The notes under the pieces are model-generated. The model was not told the DNA's origin and did not search any database. It saw nothing but the letters and a program-made list of their open reading frames with translations. This document shows positions 1 to 11,600 of a DNA stretch of 64,000 nucleotides, in pieces (the first letter of the stretch is position 1; each line of letters opens with the position of its first letter). Both the position numbers and the translations under genes were made by a program. Origin of the DNA: Conchocele bisecta (Eukaryota > Mollusca > Bivalvia > Lucinida > Thyasiridae); contig CM055274.1 in assembly GCA_029237695.1 (NCBI GenBank), positions 68,686,828 through 68,750,827 on the forward strand, in the 5' to 3' direction.

Positions 1-180
1 AACGAGGCAAAAGTCCAATAGGGGGAGATAATCCATGATTCAGTGACGAAGCAAAAATAGAAGTCGAAAAGCGGGAGATAATAAGTTCAACTCATCATAA
101 GCGGACGGACAGATGGACGGATGGACGAGGCGGACAAGGGTAAAACTAAATGTCCCCTACCACTATCGTGGTGGGGCATA
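1..180. mobile_element. End of a tandem-repeat (pearl/Helentron-like) element, ATGCCCC family
   Basis: GGGAGATAA-type core sequence is followed by a GGAC microsatellite (105-140) and a terminal hairpin TGTCCCCTACCAC...GTGGTGGGGCA ending CATAAAA. The same terminus recurs at 32395-32424 and 48835-48863. The other end lies beyond base 1. Confidence 0.7.
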
Positions 181-362
181 AAAATAGGGATGATGATAAA
201 CAAGCAAAAACAGCTTCAAGCCAATTTTGGTTGCAGATATAAGTAATCCGAAAATGTCAACAAAGATTGTGTGCGGCTGGGATGATGGGTGAACGCATGG
301 ATGCCATTGGGGTCACTACGTCTAACCGTCTCATTCTGACAAATGGATGCCCATTTTGCCAA

Positions 363-528
363 GGGGCCTGTTTCACTAAACTTCGTACGATAAAAAGGTA
401 TGTACAAAGATTTTTATTAATGTACTTCTCACATTAACTTGGCTAACTAATGCTACTATTAACCGCCTAAATTCCCATTTTAAACTTACAAACTTCTTAG
501 TCGTACAAAGTTTAGTGAAATGGGCCCC
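363..528. repeat. MITE with GGGGCC-TTTCACTAAAC terminal inverted repeats
   Basis: The left arm GGGGCCTGTTTCACTAAAC with TTCGTACGA is answered on the right by TCGTACAAAGTTTAGTGAAA with TGGGCCCC. A diverged relative is at 2176-2329. No coding content. Confidence 0.7.
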
Positions 529-676
529 AGTACCATGACAAAATGCACATTTATATTAGCGGCAAGGATACCATGTGGCCTGTCTGTGGCAGATCGCACG
601 TGAATAGAAGGGGTCAGTGGAACAGCGGGGCCTCATGGACTTACACCCCTTCTACCGACCTCTTCAATGGAGCGGT

Positions 677-930
677 GTTGTATGTGGCTGTGATTGGAGA
701 AATGGGGCTTATGGGATGTGTGACCAGTGTAGCTCCTGATCAAGTAACACATTCATGTAACCTGATAACAATCTATATTGCTTGTGAGAACCTTAATGGC
801 CGTTTCATTGCTGGAATGGCGAACAGTGCAGACCCTGATCAGACTGTGCGGATGCACAGGCTGATCTGGATCTACACTGGTCGCAAATTCCATAAGCCCC
901 ATTTCCAATTTCTCCAGTGACAGCAACACA
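677..930. repeat. Palindromic MITE carrying the CTGATCAG hairpin
   Basis: Ends are inverted copies (GGAGAAATGGGGCTTATGG on the left; CCATAAGCCCC with CTCCAGTGACAGCAACAC on the right). Inside, 826-877 folds as a nested hairpin: GTAGACCCTGATCAG-like stem around CTGTGC-GGAT-GCACAG. Related copies are at 7184-7355 and 41618-41875. The open frame across it is an artefact of the repeat. Confidence 0.75.
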
Positions 931-2175
931 TTAACCCAATTTCTGAGGAATATACCTATAATCGTATACAAAATAAATTTTGAATGAAACATATTTCTTG
1001 TCCAAATATATCTTGTGACGATTCAAACTTATAGTTTTGAGATTAAATAATAGTTTGCATTTTCCATAAGCATAAAACAAGTTAATTTGAAAATAATGCA
1101 TTTGTTTTAAGGATTGTAATAATTTCCATATGGGAAACGTCTCCAAGTCTATCTCCAATGTTAGATCATGTACACATAGCTATGTTGGTGTTCAGGTTTT
1201 CAAAATATTAGCCAACGTCACTTAAGGAAGTGAAAAATGTACTGTTTTTCAATAACGATGAAAAAACCCGAGAACTTTATGTTTCAGAGAGAACTGGCTA
1301 TTTTAGTAGCCAAATAGCTATTACAGCAATCAGAAGTGGCAACATAGATATACCATTTTGATTGCCAAGATAAAACATCATTTACACCGTCACCAAACAG
1401 TGCCGACGTTGATCAGTCAGTGGGTGTGTGTAATTGTATAACGGGAATCACAATGCAGCAAGAAGCACTATTATTTACTGGCTCAGTAGTGGAAAGACGT
1501 GTATATCGGCCCGGCCCTCCGTCAGCGGGCAGCTAACCGCCTCTGTTCCCGTAACCATTCCACAAACTCGTCTAGTAACACTGGCCCTGCAAACAGATTC
1601 AATATGCCATTTATCGCTAATATTTGTTTCAAAGTCAGAAATTGACAAACGTTGGACGTCGTTTACAGAAAATACGACTAAATTTCTCAATCAGTAAAAC
1701 TACAAGGGAGGTAATACAGTGGACCTATATTCAACACGGGCATGGAATGACCTCCCTTATCGCATCCCTGTCTTTTATCAACATCAATCTGAATTGATTT
1801 TCCTGTAAATGATGTTGAAAGATAATATACATTGCAGAGCACATTCAGCATGAAATTTATGAAATCTTTCACCAATATTATTTACAGCAAATATGGCTAC
1901 TTTTCACTATCAAAAACCTTGATGTAACAAGAGCTGGATCCATACTCATTCAACTTGTTTCTTACTTTGTAATAAATGTGGCTTGTAGCATTTCTGATCA
2001 GTCCAACTGGTTTATCTACTAGCGTATTATTGAAGTGACCTACTCGCTTCAATTAAATGTTCAATATATATGACCACTCATTTGAAACATCTTATCAGAT
2101 GTCTTGTTGAGGTTAGTCAAATGAGTGGCTACAAAATATACATTTCTGGAAACTTATACAGGAGAATACACCGGA
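931..2175. other. Unassigned intronic sequence
   Basis: This is low-complexity to unique AT-rich sequence downstream of the last visible DCUN1D exon. I see no splice-bounded coding exon, RNA gene or clear repeat termini in it. The short open frames at 1434-1697 and 1475-1690 overlap on opposite strands and show no recognisable family. Confidence 0.5.
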
Positions 2176-2329
2176 GGCCCGTTTCACAAAACGTCGTACG
2201 ACTAAAATGTTCGTAAGCATATGCAGCCTATGCTCAATAAATGTAAACCCATCAATTGAAATTTCTAGACTATCCTAAATTTGCACATACGAACATTTTA
2301 GTTGTACAAAGTTTAGTTAAACGAAACAG
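2176..2329. repeat. Second copy of the GGCCCGTTTCAC MITE
   Basis: GGCCCGTTTCACAAAACGTC on the left and TGTACAAAGTTTAGTTAAAC on the right are inverted relatives of the ends of the MITE at 363-528. Inner arms (ATGTTCGTAAGC and CATACGAACAT) are also inverted. Confidence 0.6.
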
Positions 2330-2559
2330 AACAATATCCTGATGTGGTGCACGCTTCCCTACTTGGATTAATATATACTTGGCTCAAAGGTCCAACAAGG
2401 ATGGATTCAAAACTGAGTTTGAATCCCGGCAAGGATGTATTCATTGCTAAGGTATGGCAATGGATCCAATGAGCATGCAATATTTTGGGGCTGTTCTGAG
2501 CACATTGTAAGGCCCGTATTCTCAGCGAGGGGCCAATAGGAGTATCAATGATGACTTAC

Positions 2560-2662
2560 ATGCGCCATCCTCGTCGTAATTGGAGAGGTCAGATAATATG
2601 GTGCGGCTGAACTCCAGTATATTACACCACTGATCCTTGTTTATCACTTTGTATTTAGATTG
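2560..2662 (-). CDS. DCUN1D5: DCUN1D exon 6 (residues 178-211, last coding exon visible)
   Basis: Acceptor TTTCTTTCAG| and donor |GTAAGT bound 34 codons plus one base (T of Trp212). The peptide begins [20 protein letters not shown] and ends LSNYDEDGA. Asp187 (KDQW) and Ala211 (DGA) correspond to DAD-patch residues used to bind cullin WHB domains. No minus-strand sequence between 1 and 2559 encodes the expected WPVLLDEFVEW-type tail, so the terminal exon is probably outside the window. Confidence 0.95.
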
Positions 2663-5600
2663 CTGAAAGAAAATGCAAATAAATCATTACATGAAAAAGT
2701 GTCACCAAAAACTGCAAACAGAAAGTCACTAGAAAAACAGTTTGCCCACGGGACAAAAGTTTTCTGCCTACAGCATCATAGAATACTACAATATTTAGTC
2801 AGTTTGAAATGTACATGATGTCGATACTGACGTCAAACAACAGAGTATCAAGATGTCGGAAACATGCTGTCCGGCTACGGCACACTACAGTGCAGTGTGC
2901 AGGAGTTGTAGCCGGACAGCATGTTTATCATGTGACTAATCTTATTTTGAGATGATATTGATGAATTGACTGCACAATTCGTCAATATCATCTCAAAATC
3001 AGATGAGATCATATCTACGAGGGTGGGTCAATAAGTAGTGTCACATGATACATAACTTTAAAATTATGTCTAAAATTACACTTATCGTTCTATATTCAGT
3101 CAGGGCAGTCTCTCGTGGGGTCTATGACAGAACATTCCTGTTGTCGCCGTGCCTTAATATTCGTTTGTTGCTAAGCAACCGGCGTTGATACATTCGCCAC
3201 ATGCGGTCAAGTGTGACTGAATGATATCTAAGTTACTGTAACAGATACATTGTAGTGCATTTTTCGATTAATGGAATATAACTATGTGTAGTTTTTGTCT
3301 GACGAATAGGCTGGGTATGGTAGAACGTCATAATCTCGCACGCGCAACAATGACGTCACAAGTCGCGCGTGGTGGCACTTCCACAATTATGCATCCCACA
3401 TTCAGTTCTTTAAGGCCCTTTCTGGAGAGTTTATAATTTACAGCTTGGAATAAAATGTTTTGTGATACTCTTTGTTGATTGTTTAACTATTTTAACACAA
3501 ACGTATTATAATTACACAAACGTAATCGTACTAAAATCTTGTCAGAAGTTTATATTTTCCCTGTTTCGGGCAGATTTTTTTGTTAATGAGGGTTCAAATC
3601 ATCGCATTCCTTTGACTGGCTTGTTAATTCAGTTTGACAACTACATATATATGCTTCTTCATTGACCTCAATGAAAGACATGAAGGTGTCTTCATTGCAA
3701 TGTAGTTTGGGCGATTTCTTGGCGATTTGAACATATCACTATTCTTGCTCTAAAAAAATTTGTCAGGCATCCACCTTGCGGAAATTGTTCTCCTTTTCAA
3801 ACATTTTGTTAAAATGGTAGGAAAATTTGATTGAGACATGTAATGTATTCCCATTTCCCAGCTACGTAATTTATTTCTATAGATCATTTTCTCCGCATAT
3901 GGTGTATTACTGCGGTTGCATTCCCTCGTATTCCTTCTATTTAAATATGCCATATTTGTTTTTTGTTAGTGATTTTGACCGCTGTGCCAGACATGACGTC
4001 ATAAATGATATTATGACGCAATATACTGTATCGACGCCATGAACGTCAATGAATGCAAGTGCCAACGTTTATTCAAGTTGTTTGAAAGATAATGGTCGAG
4101 TGACACTACCTATTGACCCACCCTCGTAACACGCTCAGATGTGTAATAAATAGGCTATTCCATGGTACATATTTGTTTGCACAGAAGAAGACCAGGGCTG
4201 TACAAATTGGAACGCCCGACGCCCGGGACAAGTCGGTTTTAATCTCGGGCAAGTGCCTCTATGCTGGAATTTAGTCCCGGGCAAGTCACTATTTTCTGTT
4301 AGAACGTCCCGCCACAAGCCCGTTTTTTGGAACCGAACTTGTCATAAACTTAATCCCAAAATTGACGACTTTATCGATCGATAACGCCGCGGGCGTCCTG
4401 GCGATTCGCAGCTACTGTGTTACACAGTACCTGTGTATCGCAAGAAAGTGATATAGCAATCTACAGCGACCCTGATTATATTAATTTAATCGAATTTGAA
4501 AGTAATTAGCGAATTAGCGAAAATATTCTGCGGCGATTGATGGTTATTTATTTATTTTATGTATGTTAACGTTTTCGTCTCACTGCGTCGACAGGCCAAG
4601 ACACCTAACTTTAGAGAAATAAATGCATGTTCTTTTACGGGGTGGAAATGGAATTTAAGGTTCTTAATTTAAATTATCGTTTCTACGCGGCATATAAACG
4701 AAGGAAAAATTGAATGGGATGGACATACTATGAAGGTATGTTTGATTCCCAAGGCGATGTTTGAACCCACAACCTCCAGATTGGAAGTCGGTGTTCTAAG
4801 CCCTAGGTCACAACCCACACCTTATAAAGGAAGGAAAGAAATGCTCATAACGAGCGACCATACGTACTTAGAATAACAGCTGACGTAACGCGCGATAAAC
4901 TGAAATGGCCTACGTGACAATTGACATTTACGTTCCAACAAGATTTTCACGGTGTGTAATCGATCGTATTTCCTCGCCACCATATGAAATCCGACTCGAG
5001 AAACACAAATTAAGTTGTGGATTTCTGAATTTGTCAATTGTTTGTACGGTCTAAGATTATCATGTGTTGCCAAAACATGTTTTATTAAGACATCGAACAA
5101 ATGTGAAAAGAAAACCCGAATACATTGATATTTCTTTACAAAAACATATTTTGACAAAATTTGAGAATCGTCTTAGGAAACGATTCTCATGTGCTGCCAA
5201 ATCTTGGTTTTATCAAGAAATCAAACAAATGTGAAAATGCACAAGCTAATGCGTAATTATCAATTCATCGGCGATGCGATGACGTGAGCGACTACATAGC
5301 GTGGTTTTGGTATGTTTGTTTCCACCGAATTCTAAAGGTCAGTCACACTTTGCACGTGAAACTGGATTACCGACTGATGATAGTAAACACCATCAGGTGT
5401 GCAGCTAGACCGAAAATGATGTCGCAAATGTGCTAATTGGGGATGGGTGGGTACGGCCATATTTCTTTTTATGTTACAATCTCGCGTTTTTGCGATCTCG
5501 ATCTCGCCTTCCGCTTTTGGAAATACGATTTGCCCATGCATGTGCAGACAGCATGCGTGTTGGATTTGCATTCTACGTACGTACATGCATATAAAGCATG

Positions 5601-8600
5601 CTAGTTCGAATTGCATTCTACGTACGTACGTACATCTACATGTAATGTATGCGCAAAACTCAATTTCAACACGCATGGATTCTACACACATATTACAGGC
5701 CCGTAGCCAGACCTGTTTGAAGGGGAGGGGGGGTCGTTTCGAAGACCCAAGGGGCCTGAGGTATCTAGGGGGGTCCAGGGGCATGCCCCCCCCCGTGAAC
5801 ATTTTAAATATAGGTGGTCTGAAACGCAATTTCCTGCATTCTCCGCAACGGCTGAGCTTCTAACTGTGACCTTCCATACCCGATTTCTTTTTTTCTTCTG
5901 AAAAAGTGGACCTCGAGGCTGGGCGGGGGGTCGTCCGACTGCTCCGACCCCCCCAGGCTACGGGCCTGCATAATGACATGAACAAACGTATTTCCAAAAG
6001 CGGAAGGTGACATCGTGAAAAGGCCGAGGCAAAAACGCGACATCGCGGTCTCGAAAACGCGAGATAGCCAGGCGAAAACGCGAGAATGAATACAATAGAA
6101 TCTCACGTTTTTGCAGCACATGAGAATCGTCTCCTAAGACAATGTTTACGTGTCCTATTACGGACATGTGGCAACCTCGCGTTTTCGTCTCGAAAGCTCG
6201 AAAATTCTATCATATTCAATCTCGCATTTTGCAAAAACGCCGCACATGCATGAGCAAAACTAATGCAAATTTTTTAAAAGCGGAAGGCGAGATCGCGAAA
6301 ACGCGAGACGATTCTCATTATTTTAGAAAAACAATTTTTATGTTTTATTATTGTCGATAAATGTGTTTCGAGTATGCAGTCGTCGCAACGTTATGTCCGC
6401 GGTGGCACAGTGACAAAAGACCACAAGAATAAATATGTACTATACAATGTTTATTATTATAGATATTTAATATAATATGTATATGTGCCAAGTGCTCAAT
6501 TGTATTATATTTAACAACTATGATAATAGTTTTTGTTTTGGGACAGTTTAGTATAAGAAATCTTACGAGGACAAGTCACTTTTTCAAAATTACTTGCCCT
6601 GAAAATTATATTTTCCAGGGACAAGTAGCTAAAAAATCAATTTGTACAGCCCTGAAGACTGACACTCATGTATCACTGCACTACCACTGTATTCCAACAT
6701 GCACAATGCAATATCCTCTATATACTACATTCAGATCGCAGGGTCAACATACTCGTGTAAATGCACTTACATCTAGAAATGAGTGGAACGACCCGAACAG
6801 GGGCCAGTTTTTACCCAACAGCAACGTCAACATCGCCTTGGCAGTGTCAATATCCATACTTCTTTGGTCTTTATCCTGTAAAGTAGGCAATAAGCTGCAT
6901 TTCTTTGGTCAATTTTCAACATTATTTACCAAAAATATAATATTTTTAAATAAATTGTGCTGAAATATAGTCATATAAGGGAAGGAATTTCATATCTTTA
7001 GCTTTTAGGGAGAATTAATATTTAGAATGGACCTCAACCAAAACCATATATCCTTATAACCACAACACTTACCCTCAGCTAGTCATTATAATTTTGCTCA
7101 GAAAGTACACATAACAATGTTAAAAGTCAAGTAGTTTGATCTAGAGTTAGAGTACATTTCAAATCTGAATGGGGCTTATGACATTTGTGGCTGTAACTGG
7201 AGAAATGGGGCGTATGGGTTTTGCCAATGAAACACTGCCAATGAAATACCCGTCATGCTTCTAACAAGCGATATATATAGTTACCAGACTACAGCAGTGT
7301 GCTATTTGAGCAGGAGCTACACTGGTCCCAAATCCCATAAGCCCCCACATTTGTGTACAGTCTAAAACCTGGGCCCATGCTTATAGAACTTTTGCAATTG
7401 CACTCCCGTTGTCATGCTCAAAATCACAAAGTTTGATTGGCCGAAGCTAAGCTGTGCCGAGTCTTGGCAAACCAATCTGCCTAATTTTGAGTACATGCTC
7501 AAAAAGCTTAATGGGTCCTGATCAGCTAACACATGCTGCACATCTCAGAGGGCTCGTCCGTCTGGGCCTACAATGATCGTGTTGGCCATAAGCCCCTCCA
7601 TTTCTCTGATCATTCATATACCAGGGGCTTAGCCAGGGACAAATTTCTGATACGCACACATATGAAATGGTAGAACATTGGGTGAGCATGGCTCACTCGT
7701 CGACCTAGCGAAGTGAGGGAGAGTGCTAGGGGGGTCTGGGGGCTTCCCCCCCGGATTTTTTTTGAAACGGAGATCCTATCTAACGCGTTTTCCTGCATTA
7801 TTTACGGCACCATTTGTTTGTAATCGACATGTACGTTTGATACAAAATGCGTTCTGTTCCAGACTCAATAGCAACCCCCCCCCACCACCCCCAATGTTTT
7901 ATTGCATATTTCGAAAAATAAGCCTCTTTTTTTTTAATTCTTTTATTTTTTCTCGTACGCACGTGCGTACGTGCGTATGCCTGGCTACGCCACTGTATAC
8001 ATATAAAATGTTACAATAACAGGCCTAGATCATACAAAGAGGAATACTATCAATATATACTTACTCTGGCAAATTCGTATGCATATCTGTATATATTCTT
8101 AAACTGTACTGGTTCGTCAAGTAAAGATCGCAGTATGTCTAATTTACTTTGAACCATTCTCGCACAGTCACATCTGAAAGAAACAAACACAGACAATAGC
8201 AGGCTGATGTCAATTGATCTGATGTTTATAAAGTGGCACTCGGAAAGCAAAGGAATTGCGAATAGATATTGTTTATTTGGAAATACTTTGTGTTATTAAT
8301 TCAGCATGAACAATATTATTTCCATTGAAAGTTGCATCATTACGCTGACACTGAAAGAGGTAGAACAATTTAACAAGGCCACTGTAAAACTATAAAATTG
8401 TTTGTAAAACAAAAGGCCACCGCTGTTGAGCATTCATGAATACAACAGCAATCACTGAGTGAGTGATTGGAGAAAAAACATATTCGAAAAAGGGGCATAA
8501 CTGCGGATGGATCGGTGGGACAGGGAAAATATTATGTTACGCACTCCTGCACTTGATGGCCGAAGGGATGTATACCGAATATGAAGAGAATCGGCCAAAA

Positions 8601-11600
8601 ACTATAGAAGTAGTTCGCCGGAAAAGGAAAACAAATATTTTGTACGACTGGGATACACTGTCTGCCGTGACATCATTATGAACTTAACATTGACAAACAG
8701 CCTCCTTTACAATTTGTAAATACCATGTAAGACTTACCAGTTGGCCATGGCAACCAGTGTAGACTCATATCAGACTGTGCATCCGTGTAGTCTCATCTGA
8801 GATACACTGTCTGCCGTGACATCATTATGAACCCAACATTGATGAAGAGCCGCCATTGTAATATGTAAATATCATGCAAGACTTACCAGTTTGGGATTTG
8901 AATATGATGATAACCATTGACTGAATAGTGAGCAATGTGGACCACATATATGCAGGCTGATCTGGAGCCACATTGGTACCAGGTATCATAGCGCCACCTT
9001 TGGCAGTCAAACCCATGTATATTCAGCTAACAAACACTATTAGCAACAGTTAAATTTCAGATAGACCTATTATATATAGCTAACAAATAATACTATTACA
9101 AATGGAAATGATAGCACCCCTCGTAACTCAATAATTCAATACGGTCTAACCTTTCGCAAGGTCCAACTACTGTATGAATTACAGTTTTTAATAATTAAAA
9201 GTTGGTATAAGCGACTATACGTAACTGACCAATCTCTTAATTATTAAATAGTTCTGCTAACTCGATAATTCATGATGGTTTAACCTTTCGCAAGGTCTAA
9301 CTACTGTATGAATTACCAAGTTTTTAATAATTACAAGTTGGTATAAGCCACTTTATGTAACTCACCAAGCAATTAATTATTAAATAAATCTGCAAAATCA
9401 ATACTTCATAATGATCTAACCTTTCTCAAGGTCCGACTACAATATGAATTATTTATGTTGCTCTGTCTTGTTTCTGTGGTATAATTCAAAAGTTCACAAT
9501 AATCTCGCAATTGAGAGAGTGCCCTTTTCAAATTATACTGTTCCCGTATTCACGTTCCCCGTTGTAAATTCCTAAATTAATCTTGAAGTGATACACAATT
9601 CTCGAAAAATTCAGGAATTCAATTCTTTCAATAATTAATAAGGCCACAGCCTTTCGCAAAGCCAGCCTATGTAATAATTATTGAAAAAATGAAGAAAAAA
9701 AAAAGGACAATGCAATAAATACTGTCTCGAAGTTGAAAGACGCCCCAGACTCAACAATAGAATCGGGCAAAAAAAATTAAAATGCCTCGACAACCAAATG
9801 GTTATGAGTATTTATTGTTCTAGCCTGTGATACAAGACCAACAAAAATTCTAAAGTGAAATAAAAAAAATAAAGAAAATTTTTCGCCGCCAATAAAAAAT
9901 GAATTCCCCCAAATTTTCTATTTTATTCCATGTTTTTTTTTTATTTTGCACAGACTCGATTTGCTCGCAGCGCCATTATAGTAAACTTACATGTTACCAT
10001 TCCCCCCATTAGGTTTACGCACCCGCAGACTCTGTTGGAGTTAAATATGGTAAGAAAAAAACCACCCTAAATAGGCAATGAGTGAAATAAAAATATTGTC
10101 ATTAAATTGTCAAGGAATAGGTCAACTTCCCAAACGCACTGATCTTTTTCAATACTTAAAAGATAAAAAATATCACATATACTGTTTGCAAGATACCCAT
10201 TTCACTCCAGGGGAAGACGAAAAATTTGTACGGACTAGGTGGGGTAATGATTGTTATTTCAGTTCATTTCGATCTAATGCAAGGGGAGTAGCAATATTAT
10301 TCAATGGTAATTTAGACTATAAAGTACACCAGTCAAAATGCGATCCGAATGGTAACTTCATTCTACTAGACATCACTATTGAAAATAATAAATTTACACT
10401 TGTATGCCTGTATGGACCAAACTCAGATGATCCCCTTTTTTTCCAGAACATATCAAAAGAAATTGATGAAATGAATAACGATAAATATATTTTATGCGGA
10501 GATTTTAACCTTGTTTTGGACCCAGATTTAGACTATCATAACTATAACAAGAGGCCCAAATGGGCCTGTATCGCTCACCTAAAAGCCTCCATAGTGGTCA
10601 TCTTGATTTCACAAAGACTCTTCACTTACAACTTCAAATGTTCCACAGAATTTGTTGGTACCTTCTGATCTAACATATATTGCGAATGTGCATGTGATTT
10701 ACTGCTATACCTTCGATTTGATATATAAAATGACCATATTCGGTCAAAAATAAAATTTGACCCCTAGTTGACCCCTCGGGCCACGCCCATTTTTGACCCA
10801 GGGGCCACCATATGAACAAATCTGAAACAGCGTTAACTATCAATCATTCACACCAAGTTTCGTCGAAATCGACCTGGAGGTTTGTGAGAAGATTTTTTGA
10901 CAATTTGACCTACTTTTCAACGGCGGACATCTTGGATTTGGTGATGACCTCCATTTTGACAAAAAAATGAACAGGCTTCACCAACACACCATTTCAGTTA
11001 AGTTTGGCCAATATCGGCCCAGCAGTTCACAAGAATAAAAACAAATTTTTTACCTTTTGGTGGCCATCTTGGATGACAAAATCATCTGATTTAGACAAAA
11101 CATGCTGTAGAGTGATCGTCTCGTCGATACATTCGATCCGATATACTATATATATTCGATCCGATATACTATATGGCCATATTCTGTCAAAAATAAAATT
11201 TGACCCCCATTTGACCCCTCGGGCCACACCCATTTTTGACCCAGGGGCCACCATATGAACAAATCTGAAACAGCGGTAACTATCAATCATTCTTACCAAG
11301 TTTCGTCGATATCGGCCTGGAAGTTTGTGAGAAGATTTTTTGACAATTTGACCTACTTCTCAACGGCGGCCATCTTGGATTTGGTGATGACCTCCATTTT
11401 AACAAAAATGAACTGGCTTCACCCACAGACCATTACAGTTAAGTTTGGCCAATATCGGCCAAGCAGTTCACAAGAAAAAGACGTTTGAAATCTTTAGTAA
11501 AAGAATGACCTTTTGAACTATCAGTGGCCATCTTGGATGATGTAATCATCTGATTTAGACAAAAAATTCTCCAGAGTGATCGTCTCGTCAATACCTTCGA

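Larger units (their letters stand above)
4193..6654. mobile_element. hAT-like DNA element, non-autonomous (2462 bp)
   Basis: Perfect 17-bp terminal inverted repeats CAGGGCTGTACAAATTG (4193-4209) and its complement (6638-6654) are flanked by AAGAC on both sides (4188-4192, 6655-6659). Within 100 bp of each end the motif GGG(A)CAAGT recurs: left at about 4217, 4244 and 4276; right near 6568, 6591 (inverted) and 6618. Such subterminal repeats are typical transposase-binding sites of hAT elements. CAGGG termini fit hAT, but the 5-bp duplication is shorter than the usual 8. The interior holds repeats only; no transposase is seen. Confidence 0.6.

Noticed and set aside
543..920. 125-residue open frame on the plus strand
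   Set aside because: It lies across a palindromic MITE whose other copies (7184, 41618) do not keep the frame, and the residues match no family.
4750..4815. Functional tRNA gene on the minus strand
   Set aside because: A- and B-box-like strings are present, but no convincing cloverleaf stem pairing was found; a tRNA-derived SINE head is more likely.
4822..5157. 111-residue minus-strand frame
   Set aside because: It lies within the hAT-like element, shows no transposase or other conserved motif, and has no splice context.
5447..5863. 138-residue plus-strand frame opposite a 165-residue minus-strand frame
   Set aside because: Both cross CGCG-type repeats and the CAGGCCCGTAGCC MITE; overlapping opposite frames without motifs point to chance.
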